A stretch of 64,000 bases of DNA, from contig JACBWW010000008.1 in assembly GCA_020086605.1 (NCBI GenBank), positions 25,199,234-25,263,233 on the forward strand. The letters run 5' to 3'. Numbering within the stretch: the first letter of the stretch is position 1; each line of letters begins with the position of its first letter. Source of the DNA: Lanius collurio (Eukaryota > Chordata > Aves > Passeriformes > Laniidae). The notes beneath the pieces were generated by a model. The model saw nothing but the letters and a program-made list of their open reading frames with translations. It had not been told where the DNA came from and searched no databases. Made by a program: the position numbers and the translations under genes. Below are positions 55,701 to 63,116 of the stretch, piece by piece.

Positions 55701-56704
55701 ATTGTTTTCCAAAGCAGTAAAGCTTAGCCTGGTGAATTTGCACTTGACATTGCAAAACTAAACTCTTGGAACTGGACTGGTTTGTAAGCTGTACTACACA
55801 AAGCACCAGTGAGCACTGAATGCTCTAAGCTTCAAACAATGTAGTAGCAAGAATTGTACCTGTCAATTCAAGTCACAACACACTGGAAATTGATTGATTA
55901 GTTCAATATGAACAGAAGTATTTCCTAATTTTCAAAATTTTGAAACAGCTTCCATTCTGATTCTTTCTGACCACAATGCATTTACATAAATGGTTCAAAT
56001 TCGCCTCAGTGCTAATTTTTACACATTAGACAATATGACATTTGCCATTTAATGTGCAGCATTTGCCTTACCATTACCCACTTAGAAGCTATTCTTCTCT
56101 ACCTATTATATGGATTAATGACTGATTTCAGTATCAAGTTTTAAGAGTTACTCCTTAATAAATTCAATATCTCAAATAAATTATGTAACAACCAACAACA
56201 AATTAAAGCTTTCTCACAAGCATTGTATCTTACATGTATAATAATCTAGATACAGATATGTGGTAAGTTTTGGGGTTTTTTTAAACAGTCTGCCAAGAGT
56301 TTTCCCAGCATTTTGAACTTAGTGGCAGCACACTGAATGATTAGTTATGGAAAGGCAGAAGAAATAATAAGTTATACATATAAGTTACATTATTTTCTTG
56401 ACAGAGCGGGCAGGAAAGGAGAGGAGGGGAAATAAATGAAAGTATAAAGTAACAAAATTGATTTTAACTGCTTCAACATTCACACTCAAAATATTAGAAG
56501 AACATATTGTTATCAAATACTGGACTTACACTCATATTCCTATCCCAGATCTGGATAGAACCATCTTGACAGCCAGCTGCAATAAGTTTCCCATCTCTGC
56601 TGTATGTGCATGTTGTAGGAATCACCCGTTTACCTTGGACTGATCGTGGCTTAAACACGCTTTTGTGCTTTTTTTCATTGTTAACATCCCAAGTCCTCAC
56701 AGTT
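1652..56704 (-). CDS. WDR70: WDR70, 3' half of the coding sequence (nine spliced exons)
   Basis: This is a WD40-repeat protein of the GAD-1 family. From family knowledge, WDR70 is a nuclear protein described as a substrate receptor (DCAF) of CUL4-DDB1 ubiquitin ligases, linked to histone H2B monoubiquitination and DNA end resection. The sequence shows nine exons whose joined translation gives WD blades followed by a conserved tail. Diagnostic stretches are [72 protein letters not shown] and EWKKRKI. All internal splice sites are AG/GT and the exon phases fit together, giving 1042 coding bases plus a stop. The human protein is about 654 residues as I recall it, so roughly the last 53 percent lies here. 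The N-terminal region and first blades are outside the window. No frameshift or premature stop was found, so the gene appears intact. In mammals WDR70 sits between NUP155 and GDNF, with GDNF beyond the 3' end; neither was seen here. Confidence 0.97.
3165..3200. repeat. Poly(A) tract (A24, GG, A10)
   Basis: A run of 24 A, two G and 10 A. On the WDR70 sense strand this is a T-rich run. No retroposed copy or target-site duplication was recognised next to it. Confidence 0.95.
4170..5215 (+). mobile_element. CR1 retrotransposon fragment, internally deleted
   Basis: Several stretches match CR1 ORF2 as I recall it, in the right order: ggcctgaagaaagctggttg, then gccaaagctcagatggaact with aaggacttctacagc (4421-4490), then gagctggcccatgtcattgc (4760-4780) with gggaactacc (4878-4887). 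From about 5020 it shifts to the 3' end: gaacaggctgcccagacagg, then ttggactagatt and ttcccttcctacctaaattg with a terminal ttctatgatc. Most of the reverse-transcriptase part is missing between these blocks. Stops and indels show it is long dead. Endpoints are approximate, the left one most so. Confidence 0.85.
6815..7105 (-). mobile_element. CR1 retrotransposon 3' end fragment
   Basis: Reading left to right this is a reverse-complemented CR1 tail. It begins with tcatagaatggtttggtttt, followed by aagatcatccagctccaact, a block with gcagggacaccctcctctag, then caacctggccttgaacactg and aacctgttctgtgcc. It is 5'-truncated, as nearly all CR1 copies are. It lies antisense-to-plus, in the same orientation as WDR70 transcription. 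Confidence 0.92.
7926..8015. repeat. ATT-rich low-complexity stretch ending in G7
   Basis: About 80 bp of almost pure A and T built from ATT and TTA units, followed by tttggggggg at 8006-8015. A related AT-rich stretch with a repeated attataatagca lies just upstream (about 7795-7845). Confidence 0.9.
9909..10071 (-). CDS. WDR70: WDR70 exon: conserved C-terminal tail, part 2
   Basis: The exon is 163 bp. It starts with GT, completing a Gly codon, after acceptor ttcatgccacag, and ends with AA of a Lys codon before donor gtaagg. It encodes [20 protein letters not shown], then [19 protein letters not shown] and [24 protein letters not shown] looks like a Gly-Arg loop, and [20 protein letters not shown] looks like an amphipathic helix. 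This tail is characteristic of WDR70 and absent from ordinary WD40 proteins. The + strand open frame over 9574-9912 overlaps it only antisense and is not a gene. Confidence 0.96.
10072..10394 (-). other. WDR70: WDR70 intron, 323 bp
   Basis: Donor gtaatc and acceptor ttcatgccacag. This is the shortest intron in the window and joins the two conserved tail exons. No repeat or embedded gene was seen. Confidence 0.93.
10395..10511 (-). CDS. WDR70: WDR70 exon: conserved C-terminal tail, part 1
   Basis: The exon is 117 bp. It starts with CC, completing a Pro codon, after acceptor acccttcag, and ends after the first base of a Gly codon before donor gtaatc. It encodes [20 protein letters not shown], then [19 protein letters not shown]. 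The segment is rich in Arg, Lys and Pro, has no WD signature and is probably extended or disordered. It is nearly identical to the mammalian tail as I remember it, which implies constraint outside the propeller. The donor differs from the strong consensus at position 5 (gtaatc), and the next intron is only 323 bp. Confidence 0.96.
10512..13194 (-). other. WDR70: WDR70 intron, 2683 bp
   Basis: Donor gtaaga and acceptor acccttcag. It holds a 57-bp uninterrupted polypurine run on the + strand (11739-11795). No mobile element was recognised and no ORF with known protein content was seen. Confidence 0.92.
11739..11795 (+). repeat. 57-bp uninterrupted polypurine tract
   Basis: Only A and G occur over 57 bases, with inner runs of A10 and G5. 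On the WDR70 sense strand it is polypyrimidine, but it lies about 1.3 kb from the downstream acceptor and is therefore not the acceptor tract. Confidence 0.93.
13195..13274 (-). CDS. WDR70: WDR70 exon: basic linker after the propeller
   Basis: The exon is 80 bp. It starts with G, completing an Arg codon, after acceptor gcatcctag-type sequence (tcctag immediately before the exon), and ends after the first base of a Pro codon before donor gtaaga. It encodes [20 protein letters not shown] followed by QDYIIT. The KTKRKERQ run is strongly basic and could serve as a nuclear localisation or nucleic-acid contact patch, which is inference. The recalled human protein has a very similar segment ([19 protein letters not shown]), so both the linker and the exon ends are conserved. 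Confidence 0.94.
13275..14690 (-). other. WDR70: WDR70 intron, 1416 bp
   Basis: Donor gtatgt and acceptor tcctag. Unremarkable AT-rich sequence; a T12-like run near 14532 is the only simple repeat noted. Confidence 0.92.
14691..14791 (-). CDS. WDR70: WDR70 exon: last WD blade
   Basis: The exon is 101 bp. It starts in phase 0 after acceptor cactatttcag and ends after two bases of an Arg codon before donor gtatgt. It encodes [20 protein letters not shown] followed by [31 protein letters not shown] is among the most conserved stretches of the family and marks the final blade of the propeller. The upstream intron is 14.7 kb and the downstream one 1.4 kb. Confidence 0.96.
17146..17355 (-). mobile_element. 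Older CR1 retrotransposon fragment
   Basis: The + strand begins with aatggttatggttggaagag, followed by tagttcaaccatccagctcc, and later cagaatggagattcaacagc and gcaacctgtttcagtgt. These correspond to the reverse complement of the CR1 3' region, with more divergence than the 6815 copy. An A16 run (17326-17341) interrupts the distal part. Boundaries are approximate. Confidence 0.78.
23219..23243. repeat. Perfect inverted repeat, 10-bp arms, 5-base loop
   Basis: Arms tttccctgga and tccagggaaa flank the loop gctct. It lies in an intron and no function is assigned. Confidence 0.93.
24087..24108. repeat. A-rich tract (A12, C, A9)
   Basis: Simple A-rich run with one C interruption, in the 14.7 kb intron. 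No element was recognised beside it. Confidence 0.9.
29471..29609 (-). CDS. WDR70: WDR70 exon: WD blade with Gly-rich loop
   Basis: The exon is 139 bp. It starts with G, completing a Met codon, after acceptor gttcccaacag, and ends on a codon boundary before donor gtatgt. It encodes [17 protein letters not shown], a Gly-rich turn (VKKGGGSG), then [28 protein letters not shown] followed by ILVTGTS is a typical pair of WD40 strands. [10 protein letters not shown] takes the place of the usual Trp-Asp strand, as in other WDR70 proteins. Unspliced reading runs on into the intron beyond the last Ala codon, but the conserved sequence stops exactly at the donor. Confidence 0.95.
29610..30616 (-). other. 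WDR70: WDR70 intron, 1007 bp
   Basis: Donor gtaagt and acceptor gttcccaacag. A + strand open frame of 120 codons (29744-30106) lies entirely inside it and has no recognisable content. No repeat seen. Confidence 0.92.
30617..30701 (-). CDS. WDR70: WDR70 exon: blade end carrying the WDIR (WDxR) motif
   Basis: The exon is 85 bp. It starts with GA, completing a Gly codon, after acceptor tttcatag, and ends with AT of a Met codon before donor gtaagt. It encodes [20 protein letters not shown] followed by DGLPSFFPM. The WDIR sequence fits the WDxR motif that many CUL4-DDB1 receptors use to contact DDB1; that role is known for the family and inferred here. The exon closes the blade begun at 36647-36746 and opens the next. 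It lies 1007 bp upstream, in transcript order, of the 29471-29609 exon. Confidence 0.95.
31847..31870. repeat. Perfect inverted repeat, 10-bp arms, 4-base loop
   Basis: Arms cctttgagct and agctcaaagg flank the loop aaag. It lies in an intron and no function is assigned. Confidence 0.95.
32239..32263. repeat. A-rich tract (A17, C, A7)
   Basis: Simple A-rich run directly after a pyrimidine-rich stretch (cctttcccctcccaccctct). No element was recognised beside it. Confidence 0.9.
36647..36746 (-). CDS. WDR70: WDR70 exon: first part of the next WD blade
   Basis: The exon is 100 bp. It starts in phase 0 after acceptor gacgaacag and ends after the first base of a Gly codon before donor gtaggt. The translation begins [19 protein letters not shown] and continues [14 protein letters not shown]. 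The pattern [13 protein letters not shown] is the middle strands of a WD40 blade; the Trp-Asp end of that blade is in the following exon. The preceding intron is the longest complete one in the window (19.8 kb). Identification rests on the match to the remembered vertebrate WDR70 sequence and on perfect phase compatibility with both neighbours. Confidence 0.95.
39203..39450 (+). mobile_element. CR1 retrotransposon 3' fragment with ORF2 C-terminal remnant
   Basis: The + frame from 39211 encodes [20 protein letters not shown], which matches the typical CR1 ORF2 C-terminal pattern (FFTERVV-HWN-LPREVV). This is followed by the 3'UTR-like block gcacttggggacatggttta and gatgctcttaaggatctttt ccaacagaaatgac, then decayed terminal repeats. 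It is antisense to WDR70. Only the last 250 bp of the element remain. Confidence 0.88.
40563..40583 (+). repeat. G-quadruplex motif
   Basis: Four G runs of 3, 4, 5 and 5 are separated by loops of 2, 1 and 1 bases, which meets the usual G-quadruplex pattern. It lies on the template strand of WDR70, inside the 19.8 kb intron. Folding is a prediction from the pattern. Confidence 0.85.
40953..40968 (+). repeat. C-rich tract (C5, T, C10)
   Basis: A run of five C, one T and ten C, about 370 bp from the G-quadruplex motif. Here the G-rich strand is the WDR70 sense strand. Confidence 0.93.
42761..42804. repeat. Tandem duplication, two 22-bp units
   Basis: Two adjacent units begin agagatgtctcygatccat and differ at a few positions. 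A short local duplication of unknown age. Confidence 0.9.
44625..44646. repeat. Short tandem repeat of ggttccag (2.75 units)
   Basis: Three consecutive perfect copies of an 8-bp unit, the last truncated to ggttcc. Confidence 0.95.
45200..45850 (+). repeat. Pyrimidine-rich domain
   Basis: C and T dominate the + strand for several hundred bases, for example ctcttagtctctctctcttt around 45550. It yields open + frames of up to 123 codons rich in Ser, Leu and Phe, which is a composition effect and not evidence of coding. Boundaries are approximate. Confidence 0.7.
47117..47164. repeat. Tandem duplication, two identical 24-bp units
   Basis: Two perfect adjacent 24-bp copies containing tttaggaaatagggagatc. 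A further 22-bp match to the same unit occurs at 47977-47998. Confidence 0.96.
47977..47998. repeat. Distant copy of the 47117 repeat unit (22 bp)
   Basis: The sequence from cttt through gagatcat is identical over 22 bp, and in the same orientation, to the tandem unit at 47117-47164, 812 bp beyond its end. Confidence 0.95.
51275..51322. repeat. Tandem duplication, two 24-bp units
   Basis: Both units share aaacctattacaga and differ at a few positions (aaagat against aaagac at the start). Confidence 0.92.
53425..53615 (+). mobile_element. CR1 retrotransposon 3' end fragment
   Basis: The sequence gattgcctggagaggctgag is followed by a degenerate body, then ggaggttggaccagatgact, a CT-rich block and a terminal ctgtgattctatg. 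These are in the order and orientation of a CR1 3'UTR ending in its short terminal repeat. It is comparatively GC-rich against its surroundings and antisense to WDR70. Confidence 0.85.
56530..56704 (-). CDS. WDR70: WDR70 exon: end of one WD blade and the next complete blade
   Basis: The exon is 175 bp. It starts after a pyrimidine-rich acceptor ending in ttttttcag, with one base completing a Gly codon, and ends on a codon boundary before donor gtaagt. It encodes [15 protein letters not shown], a basic stretch [13 protein letters not shown], then the blade [20 protein letters not shown] and IWDRNMS. The two Trp-Asp signatures (RTWDV and QIWDR) end successive WD40 blades. The charged insert between them ([13 protein letters not shown]) is typical of WDR70 and not of a generic WD40 protein. 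It is the first WDR70 exon visible here; no earlier exon was found between 56705 and 64000. Confidence 0.96.
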
Positions 56705-57952
56705 CTGAAAAAAGAGTTTAAATAAAGAGTTGTTTTAGATAACATTAATACATACAAGATAATCTCCTTGTGGTAAAACCAAACCCTTTTCCAGTACAGA
56801 TGGCCTATAATATTGTTCAAATTAAGTTGTAATGGAAAATAGCATTTAAAATATGAGAACAACTTTCCAAGTAAGAAACATCAACTAAAATGCATCTCAA
56901 GTTTAAAAATAAAATTAAAACAAACAAACAAACCCCAAACCAAACTAGTTTTTCCCAAAGCTCTCATGTAAATATGTAAATTACTTAGACTTAGAAAGAT
57001 AACAAAAGATTATTACACAGGTACTATATAATCTCCACTGTCTCAGGAAATCAAGAAGATGAAAGTATTCAGTCCACTACAAAGAATGAATACTTCAGAA
57101 AACAGGCATAAATGTTTATACAAACTCTAACTTAAACTGATTTCTTAATGATTCTTACATAACTACAACTGAATATTCTGCTTTTAACTGGCTGGTTATT
57201 CTTCAGAACTTATTTTTAAAAGACATTTTAAACGTTAATTGTAATATTATTGTAGTTCTTTTCCACTAATCCTGAAGGTCTTAGACTTCTATTACAAAAA
57301 TGTTCTTCAAATAATTTAGAAAGACTTATTTATGCAATATTGTTTTCTTCAAGTTGAGTTTTTCCCACATTATTAGCAAAACAAATACATCCTTTCTCTT
57401 TTTAATGGAAAAAGAGTATCTGCCTGGATCTTCACTGTTCCTTAGATACGGAAAAATATCCAAATGAGAGAGAACTAAAACACTAGATACAGGTGGACCC
57501 TTTAAAATGTCTTAGATACAAATGTTTTCTGTCCATTTAATATGTTGAGGTCTTTCCAGATAAAAATTCAAAACTCTTCTGGCATCTAATGCAGAGAAGA
57601 GTTTCAGAATTTGGCAAAGACAGGAAGACCATTTATTTAGAAAGAAAAATTCTCAAGGTTCTCAAGACAACCTCATTTGTTTAGACTATACAAACATTGC
57701 CTATGATCCAACAGCACATAATTCACAGGTCTCTAGCAAAGCAAATGCAGCTTTAACAGAGGCTGCCATTTCTCCAGAACAGGACAAGATACGATGGCAT
57801 AATATTAGGGACTTCCATCAGAGCTACAACACCAGAGAGGCCACAGAGCTGACATATAAATAATTATAGAATAAAACAGACAAGAAAATGAGCTGGAATT
57901 ACCTCAGGGAGGTTACATTTAATTGCACATTTAATGACAGTAATGAGAAACC

Positions 57953-58012
57953 AGTAACTTTAAGTTAGAATAAATAATAAATAGTAACTGTAAGTTAGAA
58001 TAAATAGAATTA
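57953..58012. repeat. Tandem duplication, two 30-bp units
   Basis: Both units begin agtaact and share taagttagaataaat, with a few differences near the ends. Confidence 0.92.
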
Positions 58013-59479
58013 ATCTGAAGTTGTCCATAATAAAGTCAAGCTTAGTTTAATTTTTAAAAGTCTTCATATCTCCTATGTGTAAGGCACCACTTTTACGGCT
58101 GTATGTGCAGCTCCAGCATAAAACATTCACGTGTTCTGATGATTAGTTTGTGTTTGAAGTTTTGGTGGGTTTGTTGCTTTTAATTATTATTTTTATTTTA
58201 AATGAACCACTATATCACAATGGTAATTAGGTTGATTAGAGGATCTTCAGAAATTGCTTTCATCCTCAACCACTATATAATTCTGAGATTCCCTTTTTCA
58301 TCTCCTTGTGTTGTCAATAACCATCTCAGTCCACCACCTTTCATTCATACTTTCTCCCACCACGATACTTGCTCAAAACTCAAGCCTTTTTCCATTTCCC
58401 TTCCCTCATAATACTCAATACCTCCAAAGTCTCATTTGAATATCCTGTACCTTCAGCTTCTCTTCCTCCTTCAGTGATGACCATCTCCTACTGAAAAGCT
58501 CTGTCCTTTCCTACAGTCCAAGTTCCCAAGGACTGCCTTGGCACACCCCCGCTCAGGTGGTGCACCTGGCAACAGTTACTTGCAGGAAACTTCAGAGCCT
58601 GCCTTCCCCTTTCACTCCAGATGTCTCACAAGCATGTCAGAAGTAATCTCTTGAGAATCCTTTACCATCCTAATTCTATATTTCTGCTGGCATGGAATGA
58701 CTTTTTTAAAGTCTTCAGTTTCCTCTTTTTAGGGCTCAATGTCCTGTCAAAACCTCAAAAACAGGCTACACTAGGAGCATGTTCAAACCTTTTTATCATT
58801 TACCTATCTCCTGTAAAGGAAGAAGAAGCACTTGTATACTTTTATTGCTTATAGCACACATTAAAAGAAGTATGAGCCCTAAATCAGCCTTAATATCAGC
58901 AGGTCAGATGAAAAATCAAAGTTCTCTGAACTGCTGCTTCCGCTGCAGACAGTTGGCCATATTCCCACACCTATGAGTTACGTGCCCTGTCAAAAATGCC
59001 CACATAGCCTATAGTATTTATTTAACAATCTCCCAGTGTTTTCTTAATGTCCCCACATTGAGCATGTGTTTGCTGTTGCCTTGCTGCTACTGCATAGAAT
59101 GAAAAAAAAAGTTTCTACTAAAGTAAATAAGAAAGTATGAAATCTTCCATGTATTAGCTACAAATTTGTCAATCACTCCCAGAGAGCCCTTAATTCTTGA
59201 GCTAAGCCTGATGAGCTCTTTAATGTCTTCTTTCACATAAGATCTTTTAAGTATTTTTTCCTTTATGGAACTATTTCCTGTTTTTATTTTAAAATGGACA
59301 TCATACTGCAAACACATCTAATAATACCATGTGCAAAATTTCAGTTGAACATGGTTTCTGACTGAATCACCACCAACTAAAACACGAGGAGTCATTTGTA
59401 AACTATGCATGTTTTATATTTTCCTTCAGAGCTGTGACAGACTAGAAGCAGGGATGACCGAAGGACCTCTGGGACATAC

Positions 59480-59715
59480 CTACACTGGAGTGAGACGAGG
59501 TTTAGGCTGGACCCTGGGAAGAATTTCTTCACAGAAAGAGTGATTAGACACTGGAATGAGCTCTCAGGGAGGTGGTGGAATCACCATCCTCAGAGGTGAT
59601 TAATGAGAGACTGGACACAGAGCTGAGTGCCATGGTCTGGTTGATCATGGTGGTGTTGGGTCACAGGTTGGAATCAATCCCAGAGGTCTTTTCTAACCTA
59701 ATTGATTCTGTGGCT
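59480..59715 (+). mobile_element. CR1 retrotransposon 3' fragment (first of two abutting copies)
   Basis: It contains gaagaatttcttcacagaaa gagtgattagacactggaat, then gggaggtggtggaatcacca, a block with gagtgccatggtctggttga and ggtgttgggtcacaggttgg, and a tail ending ctaacctaattgattctgtg. This is the ORF2 C-terminal end plus 3'UTR of a CR1 subfamily common in modern birds. The left boundary is uncertain and could lie up to 50 bp further left. Confidence 0.87.
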
Positions 59716-60370
59716 GGACATGCCCCGGCCATGGCACTCACGGTCCAGAGAGCCAAAGGTGTCCTGGGCTGCACCCAGAGCCCCGTGGGCAGCAGGGCAG
59801 GGAGGGGATTGTGCCCCTCTGCTCTTCCCTGGTGACACCCACCTGGAGCACTGCATCCAGCTCTGGGGTCCCTGCACAGGAGGGACAGGGACCTGCTGGA
59901 GCCAGTCCAGAGGAGATATTTAAGCTGATCAGAAGGCTGCAGCACATCCCTGTGAGCCCAGGCTGAGAGAGTTGGGTTTGCTCATACGGGAAAAGAGCAA
60001 GCTCTGGGGAGACCAAAAGTAACTTCAAGTACTAAAAAGGGGCCTATAAAAAAATAAAAAGTGCTTTTTATATGACCAGATAGTGATAGGAAAAGGGGGA
60101 ACAGTTTAAACTAAAGGAGGAGAGATTTAGGATCTATATTAAGAATAAATCCTTTACTGTGATGGTATGAGGCTCTGGTACAGGTTGCTCAGAGAAGTTG
60201 TAGATGTCACCTCCCTGGAAATGTTCAAGATCTGGTTAGATAAGAATCTGAGCAACCTGGTATAGTGGGTTCGGGTGGCATCCCTGACCTTGGCAGAAGG
60301 AGGGGGGAGACTGGAATTATGTGACTGCTGAAGTCGCTTCCAGCCCCAAAGGTTCTGTGATACTGTGACT
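59716..60370 (+). mobile_element. CR1 retrotransposon fragment (second of two abutting copies)
   Basis: It starts directly after the terminal repeat of the previous copy. The 5' part (59745-59960) is GC-rich ORF2 sequence with landmarks gtcctgggctgcacc, cacctggagcactgcatcca and gctctggggtccctgcacag. It continues through a 3' region with caggttgctcagagaagttg and aagaatctgagcaacctggt, and ends in gttctgtgatactgtgac. The frame is broken. At about 655 bp it is longer than the other 3' fragments here. It is antisense to WDR70. Confidence 0.88.
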
Positions 60371-63084
60371 AATATTTAAGTCCTCTCATTCTAGCCAGAC
60401 AGAAAGGAGATAAAAAGGAAAAGAAGCATAGAAACTCAAATAATTTACCTTCAAGTAATATCGTCTTTAAATTGGTAATATAGCAAAAATACTCTAAGAC
60501 TGCTTCCATATATTCTCTCCACTTTTGCTACTGACCCTCCATTAGCATACTATAAAAAAGTCAGCTCAGGTTACATAATGTAATTATCACTCTGGGGTTT
60601 TTTTCCTGGAATATTTTTTACCACCTAATGATCTCTTCTTCCTTAGACACAATGAAAAAATAAATGAGATTGCATTACAGAAGTTCTATTTTCTCTTCCT
60701 AAGTTCTCAGAGTTCAGTCTGCTGTTTGTGTTGAAATAAGTAAAATATTTTATTCCTGCATCAATCAGATAATTTCCAGGACACTCATTTTGTTCAAAAA
60801 AAATGGCTAAGAGTATATTCTCAAACTTTAAAAAGTGGGAGATGAAATGATAACACTGTTTTATGCTCTAAGTTGCACCACTTAGCAGAAGTATAATAGT
60901 AATATTTATCTATTGATAGGGAGAACTAAGGTATTTTTGAGCTCCAGTAAAAATAAAAGAAAAACTTTTCCAGAATGTGTCTTTTTTTCCACCTGAAAAC
61001 AAACTGTGTTTAACAAAAGTTTGTTCTGTAGTAAAAACTATATGTAGGGATTTTTTTTAAACTATACCTCTAACATATGCTGTTGTTTGTTCATTACACC
61101 AAGTTTTAATACACTGAATGATATGCACAGTCACATCAACATTTTTGATTTCTCTTTCGTAAACTCTTTTTCAATTAAAATATCCATGAAAAAGGTTTCA
61201 CATACACATGTTTAAATTTAACTTTTTAAATTATGGATTCCACATCTGCAAAACAGATTTTGCAAAACTGATTTTGTGAAGTTCTTATATTTGCCAAGAG
61301 CAATTCAAAGCAACTTAGAAAAGGAGGAGAATGTTCTTTTGGAGAGGTAACGTGGATATTTTCATGACCACTGAGAAGTTAAGTGACATATAATAAACAA
61401 CTAATTTAATTACTGAAGTTCAAAGGGAGGTTTTAGCAGGTTTTTTCCCAAAAAATGTTTTTTTCTTTCTTTACTCCTTTTTTTCTCATGCTCTTACGAT
61501 GTTTTTACTAAGTTAAAATTCTAATAAAATTAATTATTGGCAAAATGCTGTTGCATTACACAGATTATTATCATTATGTAGCTTCATTTCCCAGACAGCA
61601 AGCACAGAAAATTTCTCTGTCGTGAGTCAGCTAGACACTGCCCTCATACAATCTGTTGAAACTCAAGAAGCGAACCAATTCAAACTTCAAAAGCCTGACC
61701 TGCCAAATTCCACTAAGCTTTTTTTCTGTCCCATCTCCTCGGTTTCTACTGGACTAAAAAACTCTATCGCACAATGCTGAATGCTGTTGGCATTTAATAT
61801 GTGAAGTCTTCGCTGAATAATTAAGTCTACTCTATCACTTGAAATACAGAAGGAGCAAAGTTTTAAACTAAAGAGTAAATTGTTAAAAATACAGATCTGG
61901 CTTAATGTTCAATCTAGCAATCACATTACAGTGCTCACCTCTGCAATGTATTATATGCCTTCTTGTGTAATATAAGGCTGCAAAGCTGTAACATACTTCA
62001 AAAGCATCATACAAATACTGTGGCAATGGAATTGATCATCCCAGTACAAGACACCAAGTCATCAGTGATATAAAACACATTTTTAAAATAATTAACAAAA
62101 AAGCAACTGATCTTACAGTAAGGTTTTTTTTAAAATCTCTTTTATTACACAAAATAATTGTGTACATGGGAATGAAATTAAGGTACTTATTAATATGATG
62201 AAAAATTGCCTAAAGCAGAACATGTAAAGAGATTAGTTAAGGAATAGCTGCAAAGTTCTGTTAAGTTGTACTTTATGCATATGGTGCAGCATTATGTCAG
62301 CAAGAAAACTTTCATTATTATATTCTTTTTGCCCTCTTTCAGCAGAAGTAAGTTATAGTTTCCTTTTGTTGAGCACATGAGACCCAATGAAGGTTGAGTC
62401 ACCTGCCAGACAATGAAAAAAATTGTACACAAAAACAGATGGAGAAATCCAGAGAAACTTTCCATACTTGTTTTGGCAGAAAAACTTCTAAATAAGCTAC
62501 CTACTTCCAACATTTCAACGGAATTAAAATAATTTGAACCAGAACAGAAAAGTCACATCCAACATATGTAAAATTGTACCTACGAAAGGAACTGCCAAAA
62601 ATATGGACAAAACTTAGTAATTCATAACAATTCTACATTTCTGTTATTTAAATAAACCCTAAATGTAAAAAACAAAGAGAAACATTTAAAAGAAAAGCTA
62701 TGTGGTGAGCTAAGCAACTATGAAACCATATTTTTCCATATTCTCAAATTAAACTGGTAGGCTTTTTTTGACAGGAGAGATTACCATCATTTGTATGTAC
62801 AAAGTACAAAAGCATGAAGTACATCATTTGTATGCACAAGTGCAGCTGAATGTTAATTACTGGGGGAGTAGATTAAAACCTAATAACAACAAATGGGAAC
62901 TGATCCCATTTTCCAGTGTGAACGAACTAAAAAGCAACCAACTCAAAATTAAATGACACAAGCATGTCTGAGAGAGTATGGACGTTAGGTGTTCTGAATT
63001 ACTAAGCAAAAATCTTGCTGCTGGCCAATATATGCAACATTTGAGGAAAACTGACTTAGAAAAGGATGCAGAGAAGAGCTGGAA

Positions 63085-63116
63085 GAATATCAGCTTGGCT
63101 GAATATCAGTTTGGCT
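63085..63116. repeat. Tandem duplication, two 16-bp units
   Basis: Units gaatatcagcttggct and gaatatcagtttggct differ at one base. Confidence 0.93.

Larger units (their letters stand above)
36747..56529 (-). other. WDR70: WDR70 intron, 19783 bp
   Basis: Donor gtaagt and acceptor gacgaacag. This is the largest complete intron here. It contains CR1 fragments at 39203-39450 and 53425-53615, a G-quadruplex motif (40563-40583), a C-rich tract (40953-40968), a pyrimidine-rich domain (about 45200-45850), and short duplications at 42761-42804, 44625-44646, 47117-47164 with a distant copy at 47977-47998, and 51275-51322. No coding exon was found in it. Confidence 0.88.

Noticed and set aside
59661..60028. 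Overlapping open frames of 73-96 codons on both strands
   Set aside because: They lie in the GC-rich remnant of CR1 ORF2; the minus-strand ones are shadows and the + ones are broken.
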